DNA of 64,000 nt from the NCBI RefSeq assembly GCF_005222695.1, contig NZ_STGG01000016.1:1-64000 (forward strand), given 5' to 3'. Under the pieces are notes generated by a model. It ran no database searches and was not told the origin of the DNA. It saw only the letters and a list, made by a program, of their open reading frames with translations. A program made the position numbers and the translations under genes. Origin of the DNA: Massilia sp. HP4 (GTDB lineage: Bacteria > Pseudomonadota > Gammaproteobacteria > Burkholderiales > Burkholderiaceae_D). Shown here piece after piece: positions 15,563-23,487 of this stretch (positions within the stretch are counted from its first letter, which is position 1; every line of letters begins with the position of its first letter).

Positions 15563-16828
15563 TTACTTCACGCCACGCCAGCCGATGTCGCGCCGATACT
15601 GCGCGCCATTGAAGTGGATTTTCTCGACGGTCTCGTAGGCCTGCTTCTGCGCCATCTTGACACTGTCGCCCAGGCCGACTACGCACAGCACGCGCCCGCC
15701 GCTGGTCTGCAGCTTGCCGTCCACCAGGCGGGTGCCAGCGTGGAAGGTGACGCATTCCGGGACCTCGGCCGGGATGCCGTCGATGACGTCTCCCTTGCGC
15801 GGGTTGTCCGGATAGCCGGCGGCGGCCATCACGACGCCCACGGCGGTGCGGCGGTCCCATTCCAGCTCGACCGTGTCGAGGGTGCCGTTGCAGGCATGTT
15901 CGAGCACGGTGGCGAAGTCGCTTTTCAGGCGCGCCATGATCGGCTGGGTTTCCGGGTCGCCCATGCGGCAGTTGAATTCGAGCGTGCGCGGGTTGCCTTC
16001 GGCATCGATCATCAGGCCGGCGTACAGGAAGCCGGTGAACGGGATGCCGTCGCGCGCCATGCCCTGGATGGTCGGGTTGATGATCTCGCGCATCACGCGC
16101 GCATGCATCGACGGCGTCACGATCGGCGCCGGCGAATAGGCGCCCATGCCGCCCGTGTTCGGGCCCTGGTCGGCATCCTTCAAGCGCTTGTGGTCCTGGC
16201 TGGTGGCCAGCGCCAGCACGTTCTTGCCATCGCACATGACGATGAAGCTGGCTTCTTCGCCGGCCAGGAACTCCTCGATCACGATGCGGGCGCCGGCGTC
16301 GCCGAAGGCGTTATCGGACAGCATGTGGTCGACCGCGCCATGCGCTTCCTCGAGCGACATCGCGACCACCACGCCCTTGCCGGCGGCCAGGCCGTCGGCC
16401 TTGATGACGATCGGCGCGCCATTGGCGTCGATGTAGGCGTGGGCCGCGGCGGCATCGGAGAAAGTCTCGTATTTGGCGGTAGGGATGCCGTGGCGGTGCA
16501 TGAAGGCCTTGGCGAAGTCCTTCGAGCTCTCGAGCTGGGCCGCTTCGCGGGTCGGGCCGAAGACCTTGAGGCCGCGCGAGCGGAACAGGTTGACGATGCC
16601 GGCCGCCAGCGGCGCTTCGGGGCCGACCAGGGTCAGGGCCACGCCCTCGGCCACCACGAAGTCGGCCAGCGCTTCAGGGTCGCTCAGGTCGACCGTCACC
16701 AGGCGATCGTCGAGCGCGGTGCCGCCATTGCCGGGCGCGACGAAGACCGTCTGGGCGCGTTCCGATTGGGCCAGTTTCCACGCCAGCGCGTGTTCGCGGC
16801 CGCCCGAGCCGACTACGAGGATTTTCAT
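15563..16828 (-). CDS. purD: Phosphoribosylamine-glycine ligase
   Basis: 421 aa. It starts at ATG 16828 ([19 protein letters not shown]), the canonical N-terminus; the longer in-frame opening upstream is not coding. ATP-grasp features include the [11 protein letters not shown] glycine-rich loop and the [13 protein letters not shown] metal-binding segment. It catalyses the second step of purine synthesis (GAR formation). The yebC stop lies 14 bp upstream. Confidence 0.97.
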   Translation of the reverse strand: MKILVVGSGGREHALAWKLAQSERAQTVFVAPGNGGTALDDRLVTVDLSDPEALADFVVAEGVALTLVGPEAPLAAGIVNLFRSRGLKVFGPTREAAQLESSKDFAKAFMHRHGIPTAKYETFSDAAAAHAYIDANGAPIVIKADGLAAGKGVVVAMSLEEAHGAVDHMLSDNAFGDAGARIVIEEFLAGEEASFIVMCDGKNVLALATSQDHKRLKDADQGPNTGGMGAYSPAPIVTPSMHARVMREIINPTIQGMARDGIPFTGFLYAGLMIDAEGNPRTLEFNCRMGDPETQPIMARLKSDFATVLEHACNGTLDTVELEWDRRTAVGVVMAAAGYPDNPRKGDVIDGIPAEVPECVTFHAGTRLVDGKLQTSGGRVLCVVGLGDSVKMAQKQAYETVEKIHFNGAQYRRDIGWRGVK

Positions 16829-16842
16829 ATTGCGTACCAAGG

Positions 16843-17568
16843 TTATTCTTCGATCACGGCGTTGGTGAACACTTCCTGGACGTCGTCCAGGTTTTCGAGC
16901 GCATCGAGCAGTTTCTGCATCTTGACCGCGTCTTCGCCCGTGAACACGGTCTCGGTCGCGGGCTTCATGATGACTTCGGCCACTTCGGCCTTGAAGCCGG
17001 CAGCTTCCAGAGCCCCTTTGACGCTCGCGAAGGCGTGCGGATCGCACAGCACTTCGAAGCCGCCTTCTTCATCGGCGGCGACGTCGTCGGCGCCGGCTTC
17101 GAGCGCGGCTTCCATCAATTTGTCTTCTTCGACGCCCGGCGCGAACAGGAACTGGCCGGTGTGCGTGAACATGAAGGCGACCGAACCCTCGGTGCCCATA
17201 TTGCCGCCGAACTTGCTGAAGGCGTGGCGCACTTCGGCCACGGTGCGTACGCGGTTGTCGGTAAGGCAGTCGACGATGATCGCCGCGCCGCCGATGCCAT
17301 AGCCTTCGTAGCGCACTTCTTCATAGTTGACGCCTTCGAGTTCGCCCGAGCCGCGCTGGATCGCACGGGTGACGTTATCCTTCGGCATATTCGCATCAGC
17401 CGCCTTCTCGACCGCCAGGCGCAGGCGCGGGTTGGACGGGATATCGCTGCCGCCCATGCGCGCGGCCACGGTGATCTCCTTGATCAGGCGCGTCCAGATC
17501 TTGCCGCGCTTGGCGTCGGTAGCGGCTTTCTTATGCTTGATATTGGCCCATTTGCTGTGTCCAGCCAT
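16843..17568 (-). CDS. yebC: YebC/PmpR-family protein
   Basis: 241 aa. It starts [23 protein letters not shown], the invariant N-terminus. [18 protein letters not shown] and [11 protein letters not shown] follow, with the acidic C-terminal domain typical of the family ([10 protein letters not shown]). Long annotated as a transcriptional regulator; members, including mitochondrial TACO1, act in translation, helping ribosomes at proline stretches. It is the first gene of the leftward housekeeping run. Confidence 0.95.
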   Translation of the reverse strand: MAGHSKWANIKHKKAATDAKRGKIWTRLIKEITVAARMGGSDIPSNPRLRLAVEKAADANMPKDNVTRAIQRGSGELEGVNYEEVRYEGYGIGGAAIIVDCLTDNRVRTVAEVRHAFSKFGGNMGTEGSVAFMFTHTGQFLFAPGVEEDKLMEAALEAGADDVAADEEGGFEVLCDPHAFASVKGALEAAGFKAEVAEVIMKPATETVFTGEDAVKMQKLLDALENLDDVQEVFTNAVIEE

Positions 17569-17658
17569 GTCGAGGATTCCTTAGACGGTATGCAAGAGTG
17601 GCCGGTATTTTAGCATAGGCCCCTCTTGCAAAATCGTCGCCCGGCACGGCTTCGACTG

Positions 17659-18510
17659 TCATGGAAACAACAGTCGGGTTCCCAGGGCGAGCAGCGCCAG
17701 GCCGCCCGCGCAGGCGATCCAGTGGCCGCTGACGAGGCGGATCTCGGCCAGCACGAACAGGCCGACGACGACGATCGCGGCCGGGTTGTCCGGCCCGGCG
17801 GCCAGCAGCAGGAGCATCAGGAGCCAGCAACAGCCCAGGCATTGGCGAGCATGAAACGCGCCGCGCCCCAGCGCGCCGGCCAGGCCGTCGCGCCAGCCGG
17901 CCAGGATGCCGGGTAGTGGCGCCCGACAGTGCTCCAGGCAGGCATGCTTGGCGGGTGTCCACTGGTAGACGCCGGCCGCCACCATGGCCAGGCCGAGGAG
18001 AAGGGGGTGGCGCACCGCGCCGCTGGGGCCGGACTCGTGCAAGGTCCATTGGACGATCGCGGCCAGCAGGGCGAAGCCGGTCCAGGCGCCCAGGTAGCCG
18101 AGCACGAACAGGGCCGTGCGCAGGCGCGCGCGCTGGGCCGCGCGGTGGCCGGCCAGGCGCGCGAACAGCACCGTGGCGCGGCTGGCCAGCGGCAGCATCA
18201 GCGCCGTACACAGGCCGGCCCAGGTCAGGAACACCAGCACCAGCTGGGCGGCCTGGTAGGCCAGGGAGGGCGCCGCGATGGCCGCGGCAGCATTGGCAGC
18301 ATTGGCGGTATTGGCGGCGCTGGCCGTGCCGCCGGCACTTGCGGCGGCGCCGGCGGTAGCGGCGGCATCGGCCAGCGGTTGGGTGCTGAGCACCAGGCCG
18401 CCCAGCACCAGGCCGGCCCAGCACAGGCTGGCCAGCAGCGAGACTGCGATCAGGGCCAGCAAGACCATGCGGTCGCGGCCCAGGCGTGCTTCGACGTCGC
18501 TCAGGTTCAT
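17659..18510 (-). CDS. DUF2182 integral membrane protein
   Basis: 283 aa with about six to seven hydrophobic segments. The motif YQWTPAKHACLEHCR (about 178-192), with H and paired Cys, and the later HARQCLGCCW are the signature of DUF2182, proposed metal-binding membrane proteins. Near the N-terminus a low-complexity Ala/Asn stretch (about 48-75) sits in a periplasmic loop. In other genomes the partner is often a DUF1326 protein; I do not see one here. Its ATG overlaps the stop of a 15-codon reading frame with a strong ribosome site. Confidence 0.8.
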   Translation of the reverse strand: MNLSDVEARLGRDRMVLLALIAVSLLASLCWAGLVLGGLVLSTQPLADAAATAGAAASAGGTASAANTANAANAAAAIAAPSLAYQAAQLVLVFLTWAGLCTALMLPLASRATVLFARLAGHRAAQRARLRTALFVLGYLGAWTGFALLAAIVQWTLHESGPSGAVRHPLLLGLAMVAAGVYQWTPAKHACLEHCRAPLPGILAGWRDGLAGALGRGAFHARQCLGCCWLLMLLLLAAGPDNPAAIVVVGLFVLAEIRLVSGHWIACAGGLALLALGTRLLFP

Positions 18511-18554
18511 TGCAGCGCTCCCGGTGGACCCGCGCGCTCTGTCATGAAGGTCAT
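18507..18554 (-). CDS. 15-codon reading frame coupled to the DUF2182 gene
   Basis: ATG 18554 to TGA 18507-18509 encodes 15 residues and overlaps the DUF2182 start as ATGA. AAAAGGAG (rc of 18563-18570) lies 8 bases upstream, a much better ribosome site than the DUF2182 start itself has. It could be a leader peptide delivering ribosomes by coupling, or the remnant of a deleted upstream gene. Another frame, ending KMHLNQKEKSS, stops at 18551-18553 and overlaps this start by 4 bp. Confidence 0.35.
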   Translation of the reverse strand: MTFMTERAGPPGALQ

Positions 18555-18898
18555 GATGATTTCTCCTTTTGGTTGAGGTGCATCTTTTCGACCCTGTGCC
18601 GCATGGCCCGTTCGGCGAACGCGGCCGGATGCGGCTTGACGCCGAGGCCGCCGTCGCCGGATGAGCCCAGGGCCAGGGGCCGGCGGTGCAACTCCCTTAC
18701 CACGCCCCACTCGCCACGCCGCCGCGATCGACCCGGGCATCGTGTCGAACTTCGGCGTTGCCGCCACAGCCGTGCGCCGACCTTGATCGTGTTCAGAACG
18801 CCAGGGCGCCGAAGGTGGTTTGAATGGCAGCGTGCGCAATTGCGGTATTCTTATATGCCAACCTCCCGTGCATCCGGGACCACTTGCCGCTGCCAGAC
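18555..18898. other. 344-bp stretch between divergent genes without a clear gene
   Basis: The leftward strand shows weakly coding-like segments in two frames: one containing ATPKFDTMPGSIAAAWRVG, the other GDGGLGVKPHPAAFAERAM. One frameshift would join them, suggesting a decayed gene upstream of DUF2182. The right half should hold the mgsA promoter. I see no repeat or RNA gene in it. Confidence 0.35.
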
Positions 18899-19300
18899 AT
18901 GACCACCAAAACCCAGACCACCATCCCGCGCATCGCGCTCATCGCGCACGACAAGAAGAAGGACGACATGATCGCGCTCGCCGCCGAGTACCGCGCCTTC
19001 CTGCAGGGCTGCACCCTGTCGGCTACCGGCACCACGGGCGGGCGCCTGATCAACGAGCTGGGCCTGGCCGTCGAGCGCAAGCACTCGGGGCCAATCGGCG
19101 GCGACCTGCAGATCGGTTCGTTGCTGGTCGATGGCCTGATCGACTGCGTGATCTTCTTGCGCGACCCGATGACGCCGCAGCCGCACGAACCCGATATCAA
19201 CGCCCTGGTGCGCGCCTGCGACGTGCACAACATCCCGTGCGCGACCAACGTCTCGACCGCGCGCCTGGTGCTGTCGCAGCTGATGGGTACCACTAGCTAA
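18899..19300 (+). CDS. mgsA: Methylglyoxal synthase
   Basis: 133 aa. [34 protein letters not shown] and [23 protein letters not shown] cover the phosphate-binding loop and the catalytic Asp/His set. It converts dihydroxyacetone phosphate to methylglyoxal, a bypass under phosphate-limited glycolysis. The start is put at ATG 18899 (MTTKTQ); the open frame extends 25 codons further up but that part is not family sequence. qor follows 11 bp later. Confidence 0.93.
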   Translation: MTTKTQTTIPRIALIAHDKKKDDMIALAAEYRAFLQGCTLSATGTTGGRLINELGLAVERKHSGPIGGDLQIGSLLVDGLIDCVIFLRDPMTPQPHEPDINALVRACDVHNIPCATNVSTARLVLSQLMGTTS

Positions 19301-19311
19301 AGGAGAACGCC

Positions 19312-20289
19312 ATGCTCGCCAAAGCGATCCGGATCGCCGCCACCGGCGGCCCAGAAGTGATGGAGTATGTCGAGGTCGAGGCCCCCGCGCCCGGCCCCGG
19401 CGAAGCGCGCATCGTCCAGCACGCGATCGGCCTGAACTTCATCGACGTGTATTTCCGCACCGGACTCTACCCGCAGCCGCTGCCCGGCAGCCTGGGCAAG
19501 GAAGGCGCCGGCGTGGTCGAGGCGGTGGGCGAGGGCGTCACCCACGTCAAGCCGGGCGACCGCGTGGCCTATGCCGGCGGCCCGCTCGGCGCCTATGCCA
19601 GCGCGCGCACCATGCCGGCCCGCTTCCTGGTCAAATTGCCGGACGCGATCGCCTTCGACACGGCGGCCGCCATGATGCTGCAGGGGCTGACGGTGCAGTA
19701 CCTGCTCCGTCAAACCTACCGGGTCGAGGCCGGCGACACGATCCTGTTCCACGCCGCGGCCGGCGGCGTCGGCCTGATCGCCTGCCAGTGGGCGCGCGCG
19801 CTCGGCGTGACGCTGATCGGCACCGTGGGCTCGAAGGAGAAAGGCGAGCTGGCCTTGCGCCATGGCGCGGCCCACGTCATCAACTACAACGACGAGGACA
19901 TCGTGGCGCGTGTGCGCGAGATCACCGGCGGCGAAGGCGTGCCGGTGGTGTACGACTCGGTGGGCAAGGACACCTTCACCGCCTCGCTCGACTGCCTGCG
20001 GCGCCGCGGGCTGATGGTCAGCTTCGGTAATGCCTCGGGCGCGGTGCCGCCGTTTGCCCCGGCCGAGCTGTCGAAACGCGGCTCGCTGTTCCTGACCCGG
20101 CCGACCCTGTTCGACTACATGGCCACGCAAGAAGAGCAAGAAGCGATGACGGCCGAGCTGTTCGGGATGGTCGCCGGCGGCCAGGTGACGGTCGAGGTGC
20201 ACCAGCGCTTTTCGCTGGCGCAGGCGGCCGATGCGCACCGCGCCCTGGAAGCGCGCCGCACGACCGGTTCGACGGTGCTGCTGCCATGA
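19312..20289 (+). CDS. qor: NADPH:quinone oxidoreductase (zinc-independent MDR family)
   Basis: 325 aa. A GroES-like N-domain carries NFIDVYFRTGLYP and LGKEGAGVVEAVGEGV. The Rossmann domain has AAAGGVGLIACQWARALG. The zinc ligands of alcohol dehydrogenases are absent, as in Qor. It reduces quinones one electron at a time with NADPH. The ribosome site AAAGGAG precedes the ATG. Its stop overlaps the start of a small membrane protein gene. Confidence 0.9.
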   Translation: MLAKAIRIAATGGPEVMEYVEVEAPAPGPGEARIVQHAIGLNFIDVYFRTGLYPQPLPGSLGKEGAGVVEAVGEGVTHVKPGDRVAYAGGPLGAYASARTMPARFLVKLPDAIAFDTAAAMMLQGLTVQYLLRQTYRVEAGDTILFHAAAGGVGLIACQWARALGVTLIGTVGSKEKGELALRHGAAHVINYNDEDIVARVREITGGEGVPVVYDSVGKDTFTASLDCLRRRGLMVSFGNASGAVPPFAPAELSKRGSLFLTRPTLFDYMATQEEQEAMTAELFGMVAGGQVTVEVHQRFSLAQAADAHRALEARRTTGSTVLLP

Positions 20290-20447
20290 GGGACGCCCGT
20301 GACGACGATCCCGTGGCGCCCGCGCCGCCGCCGACGCCACCGGCGGGCGACGGCGCGCCGAAGTTCGGCCGCCTGCTGATCGTGCTGGCGCTGGCCATGC
20401 TGATGGTCGTGGCGCTGACCTTCGGTTCCGAAGCTTATTTCACTTGA
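20286..20447 (+). CDS. Small single-pass membrane protein (53 aa), unknown function
   Basis: ATG 20286 overlaps the qor stop as ATGA and the frame ends at TGA 20445-20447, four bases before the next ATG. The protein has an acidic, Pro/Ala-rich N-terminus (about 25 residues) and one hydrophobic helix (LLIVLALAMLMVVALTF, about 30-46). The tight fit between two co-directional genes and the coding-like base use support it as real. Probably an inner-membrane micro-protein. I recognise no family. Confidence 0.6.
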   Translation: MRDARDDDPVAPAPPPTPPAGDGAPKFGRLLIVLALAMLMVVALTFGSEAYFT

Positions 20448-20451
20448 CGCC

Positions 20452-21378
20452 ATGGGCGACTTCAACCGGGCATACGAACAGGTATTCGTCCCCGGCCGCC
20501 TGACGGTCGGGCTGATGACGCCCATGCAGGGGCAGCCCGGTGCGCTGGCCGACCTCGAACTGGCGCAGCAGCATGCGCGCCTGGCCGATGCGCTGGGCTT
20601 TGCCGCCCTGTGGACCCGCGACGTGCCGCTCATGATCCCGCAGGGCAGCGCGAATGAGACGGCGGCGCTGGACGATCCCTTCCTGTGGCTGGCCGCGCTC
20701 GCGGCGGTGACGCAGGATATCGTGCTGGCCAGCGGCGCCATCGTGCTGCCGCTGCGCCATCCGCTGCACGTGGCCAAGGCGGCCTTGACCCTGGACCGGA
20801 TCAGCCACGGCCGCCTGCTGCTGGGCGTCGGTTCGGGCGACCGTCCGGAAGAATTCGCGCGCTTCGGGGCCGACCTGGAAACGCGCGAGCTCGCCTTTCG
20901 CGAGCATTGGGAGGCCGTCCGTGCGGCGCTGGAGCCGGGGCCGGGCGCCGGCGTCGAGAAGGGGCAGTACCGCGTGCTGCCGCCGCCGCAGGCGCGCATC
21001 CCGATGATCGCGGTGGGCAGCGCGCGCCAGTCGCTGCAGTGGATCGCCGAACATGCCGACGGCTGGGCGAGTTATCACCGCGAAGAAGACCGGCAGAAGG
21101 GCCGCATCGCCCTGTGGCATATGGCGCAGGACCAGCGCGCGCCTGGCCTGCGCAAGCCCTTCGTCCAGTCGGTGCAGCTGGACTTGCTGGACGACCCGGC
21201 GGCGCCGGCCGAAGCGATCGAACTCGGCCTGCGCACCGGGCGCCACGCGCTGGCCGCCTATCTCGAGCGCATGCGCGAACTCGGCGTCGCGCACATCCTG
21301 TTCAACCTGCAGCGGGGACCGCGGCCGGTCGACGATGTGCTGCGCGAACTGGGCGAACACATCCTGCCGCAGCTGTGA
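20452..21378 (+). CDS. LLM-class flavin-dependent oxidoreductase (luciferase-like monooxygenase)
   Basis: 308 aa TIM-barrel of the bacterial luciferase superfamily. It has VGLMTPMQ at the start, ALGFAALWTRDVP, the LASGAIVLPLRHPLHVAKAALTLDRISHGR strand-helix unit, and LLLGVGSGDRPEEFARFG that binds the flavin phosphate. It probably oxidises a small substrate with FMNH2 or F420-like reduced flavin; the substrate is not readable. It matches a subgroup of single-gene luciferase-type oxidoreductases. Likely co-transcribed with mgsA, qor and the small membrane protein. Confidence 0.85.
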   Translation: MGDFNRAYEQVFVPGRLTVGLMTPMQGQPGALADLELAQQHARLADALGFAALWTRDVPLMIPQGSANETAALDDPFLWLAALAAVTQDIVLASGAIVLPLRHPLHVAKAALTLDRISHGRLLLGVGSGDRPEEFARFGADLETRELAFREHWEAVRAALEPGPGAGVEKGQYRVLPPPQARIPMIAVGSARQSLQWIAEHADGWASYHREEDRQKGRIALWHMAQDQRAPGLRKPFVQSVQLDLLDDPAAPAEAIELGLRTGRHALAAYLERMRELGVAHILFNLQRGPRPVDDVLRELGEHILPQL

Positions 21379-21389
21379 ATCCCTTGTCT

Positions 21390-21403
21390 GGATACCGGTA
21401 CCA
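21390..21403. promoter_or_regulatory. LacI-type operator O1 upstream of the GH2 gene
   Basis: GGATACCGGTACCA, centred on CCGG, matches the palindrome found at 21517, 26900 and 26926 with one changed base in the left arm. It lies about 127 bp upstream of O2, a spacing that would allow DNA looping by a tetrameric regulator. Confidence 0.6.
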
Positions 21404-21475
21404 TAGTATTCGGTGATGCTGGCCTTCCCGCGGCGACGGAATCCTTTCCACGTCGCCTGATTGCCACGTATTTTG

Positions 21476-21530
21476 TTGACACAGCAAAAATGTCCCGCTA
21501 CGATGACCGTTCAATATGATACCGGTACCA
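21476..21530 (+). promoter_or_regulatory. Sigma70 promoter and operator O2 for the glycosidase genes
   Basis: TTGACA at 21476-21481 and TACGAT at 21499-21504 are separated by exactly 17 bp. The predicted start is near 21511. TGATACCGGTACCA at 21517-21530 is an almost perfect palindrome just downstream of the start, so a bound LacI-family repressor would block initiation or early elongation. The regulator gene lies in the same locus (25759-26814). Confidence 0.8.
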
Positions 21531-21569
21531 AACAATCCACGGAGTCGCCGGTCAACGGAGGAGATGACA

Positions 21570-23477
21570 ATGAAGCTTTTCGGTAAAGCACTGGGGGGAG
21601 CCTTGTGTGCGCTCGCCCTGGCGTGGCAGCTGCCTGCATCGGCACAGGCCCAATCTACCGCCCCCGCGGCCGCCGCGGCCGCCGCGCCGGCCGCGGGCAA
21701 GCCGGTCGCCACCGGCACTGCGCCGCTGCTGCAGAACATCTACAACCGCCAGCACCTGAGCCTGAACGGCCGCTGGAACTACATCATCGACCCCTACGAG
21801 ATGGGCTATTACGACTACCGTCACGAGCCCTTCGATGCCTCGCCGACCGGCAAGGGCGGCTTCTACGAAGACCTCCAGGCACGTAACAAGGACCATGTGG
21901 TCGAGTACAACTTCGAGCTGTCGCCGACGCTCAAGGTGCCGGGCGACTGGAATTCGCAGGTCGAGAAGCTGTCGTTGTATGAGGGCACGGTGTGGATGCG
22001 GCAGGTGTTCAACGCCGAGCCCAGGGAAGGCAAGCATTACTTCCTCTACTTCGGCGCCGTCAACTACCAGGCCCACGTCTACCTGAACGGCAAGAAGCTG
22101 GGCACGCACAAGGGCGGCTTCACGCCCTTCCAGTTCGACGTCAGCGGCAAGCTGAACAAGGGCCGCAACTTCGTCGTGGTCAAGGTCGACAATATGCGCC
22201 ACCAGGACGAGATCCCGACCGTGAACACCGACTGGTGGAACTACGGCGGCATCACGCGCGACGTGCTGCTGGCCGAAGTTCCGGCCACCTATATCGCCGA
22301 CTACAAGGTGCAGCTGGCCAAGGGCGACCTGAAACGCATCGAGGGCTTCGTGCAGCTGGCCGGCGCCCAGCCGCAGCAAAGCGTCAGCGTGAACATCCCC
22401 GAGGCCGGCATCAAGACCACGGTCAGGACCGACGCCAATGGCCGCGCCGACTTCAAGATCCCAGTGGACAAGCTGCGCTACTGGTCGCCGGAAGACCCGA
22501 AACTGTACGGCGTCGAGATCGCCGCCGCGCAGGATACCGTGAAGGACAAGGTGGGCTTTCGCACCATCGAAACGCGCGGCAAGGACATCCTGCTGAACGG
22601 GAAGTCGATCTTCCTGCGCGGGATCTCGCTGCATGACGAGAATCCGCTGGTCCAGGGCCGCCTGCGCGGCGAGGCCGATATGCGCATGATGCTGCAGTGG
22701 GCCAAGGAGCTCAATTCGAACTACGTGCGCCTGGCGCACTACCCGCACAGCGAACAGATGTCGCGCCTGGCCGACGAGATGGGCCTGCTGGTGTGGGCCG
22801 AGGTGCCGGTGTACTGGACCATCTCGTGGACCAACCCCGACACCTTCCGCAACGCCCACCAGCAGCTGACCGATATGGTGGTGCGCGACAAGAACCGCGC
22901 CAGCGTCGTCATCTGGTCGATCGGCAACGAGACCCCGGTGGGTGAATCGCGCAATGCCTTCATGGGCAAGCTGGCCGACACCGTGCGCGGCCTGGACGAC
23001 ACCCGCCTGGTGGCGGCGGCGCTCGAGGTGCACCGCGAGGGCAAGGAAGTCATGGTCGAGGATCCGCTGGCCGACAAGCTCGACCTGGCCGCCTTCAACG
23101 AGTACGCCGGCTGGTACTGGAGCAACAACAAGGAGATGCTGACCTTCCGCTTCAAGATCAAGTACGACAAGCCGGTGGTGATCAGCGAATTCGGCGCCGA
23201 TGCGCTGGGCGGCTACCACGCCGATGCCGACACCCGCTGGAGCGAGGAATACCAGGACCAGCTGTACAAGAACCAGTTCAAGATGCTCACCGCCATCCCC
23301 GGCCTGCGCGGCATGACGCCCTGGATCCTGGCCGACTTCCGCTCGCCGCGCCGCCAGCACCCGTACTTCCAGGATTTCTGGAACCGCAAGGGCCTGATCT
23401 CGGACACCGGCCAGAAGAAGAAAGCCTTCCATACCTTGAAGGAGTTCTACGACCAGATGCAGAAGAAGTACCAATAA
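21570..23477 (+). CDS. Secreted glycoside hydrolase family 2 (beta-glucuronidase/beta-galactosidase-like)
   Basis: 635 aa. Signal peptide MKLFGKALGGALCALALAWQ...AQA, then an Ala-rich linker. The GH2 order follows: sugar-binding jelly roll (about 55-225), Ig-like domain (about 230-320) and a TIM barrel. SIGNE gives the acid/base E454 and VVISEFGAD the nucleophile E540. Start ATG 21570 has GGAGGAG at proper spacing; the ATG 6 bases earlier would be too close. Linkage to glucarate dehydratase makes a beta-glucuronidase attractive, but GH2 also includes galactosidases and mannosidases. First gene of the operon with the GH3 enzyme 10 bp downstream. Confidence 0.85.
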   Translation: MKLFGKALGGALCALALAWQLPASAQAQSTAPAAAAAAAPAAGKPVATGTAPLLQNIYNRQHLSLNGRWNYIIDPYEMGYYDYRHEPFDASPTGKGGFYEDLQARNKDHVVEYNFELSPTLKVPGDWNSQVEKLSLYEGTVWMRQVFNAEPREGKHYFLYFGAVNYQAHVYLNGKKLGTHKGGFTPFQFDVSGKLNKGRNFVVVKVDNMRHQDEIPTVNTDWWNYGGITRDVLLAEVPATYIADYKVQLAKGDLKRIEGFVQLAGAQPQQSVSVNIPEAGIKTTVRTDANGRADFKIPVDKLRYWSPEDPKLYGVEIAAAQDTVKDKVGFRTIETRGKDILLNGKSIFLRGISLHDENPLVQGRLRGEADMRMMLQWAKELNSNYVRLAHYPHSEQMSRLADEMGLLVWAEVPVYWTISWTNPDTFRNAHQQLTDMVVRDKNRASVVIWSIGNETPVGESRNAFMGKLADTVRGLDDTRLVAAALEVHREGKEVMVEDPLADKLDLAAFNEYAGWYWSNNKEMLTFRFKIKYDKPVVISEFGADALGGYHADADTRWSEEYQDQLYKNQFKMLTAIPGLRGMTPWILADFRSPRRQHPYFQDFWNRKGLISDTGQKKKAFHTLKEFYDQMQKKYQ

Positions 23478-23487
23478 GGGGCCGGGC

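Noticed and set aside
18278..18380. Tandem DNA repeat inside the DUF2182 gene
   Set aside because: It is Ala/Asn low-complexity coding sequence, not a separate repeat element; codons vary between units.
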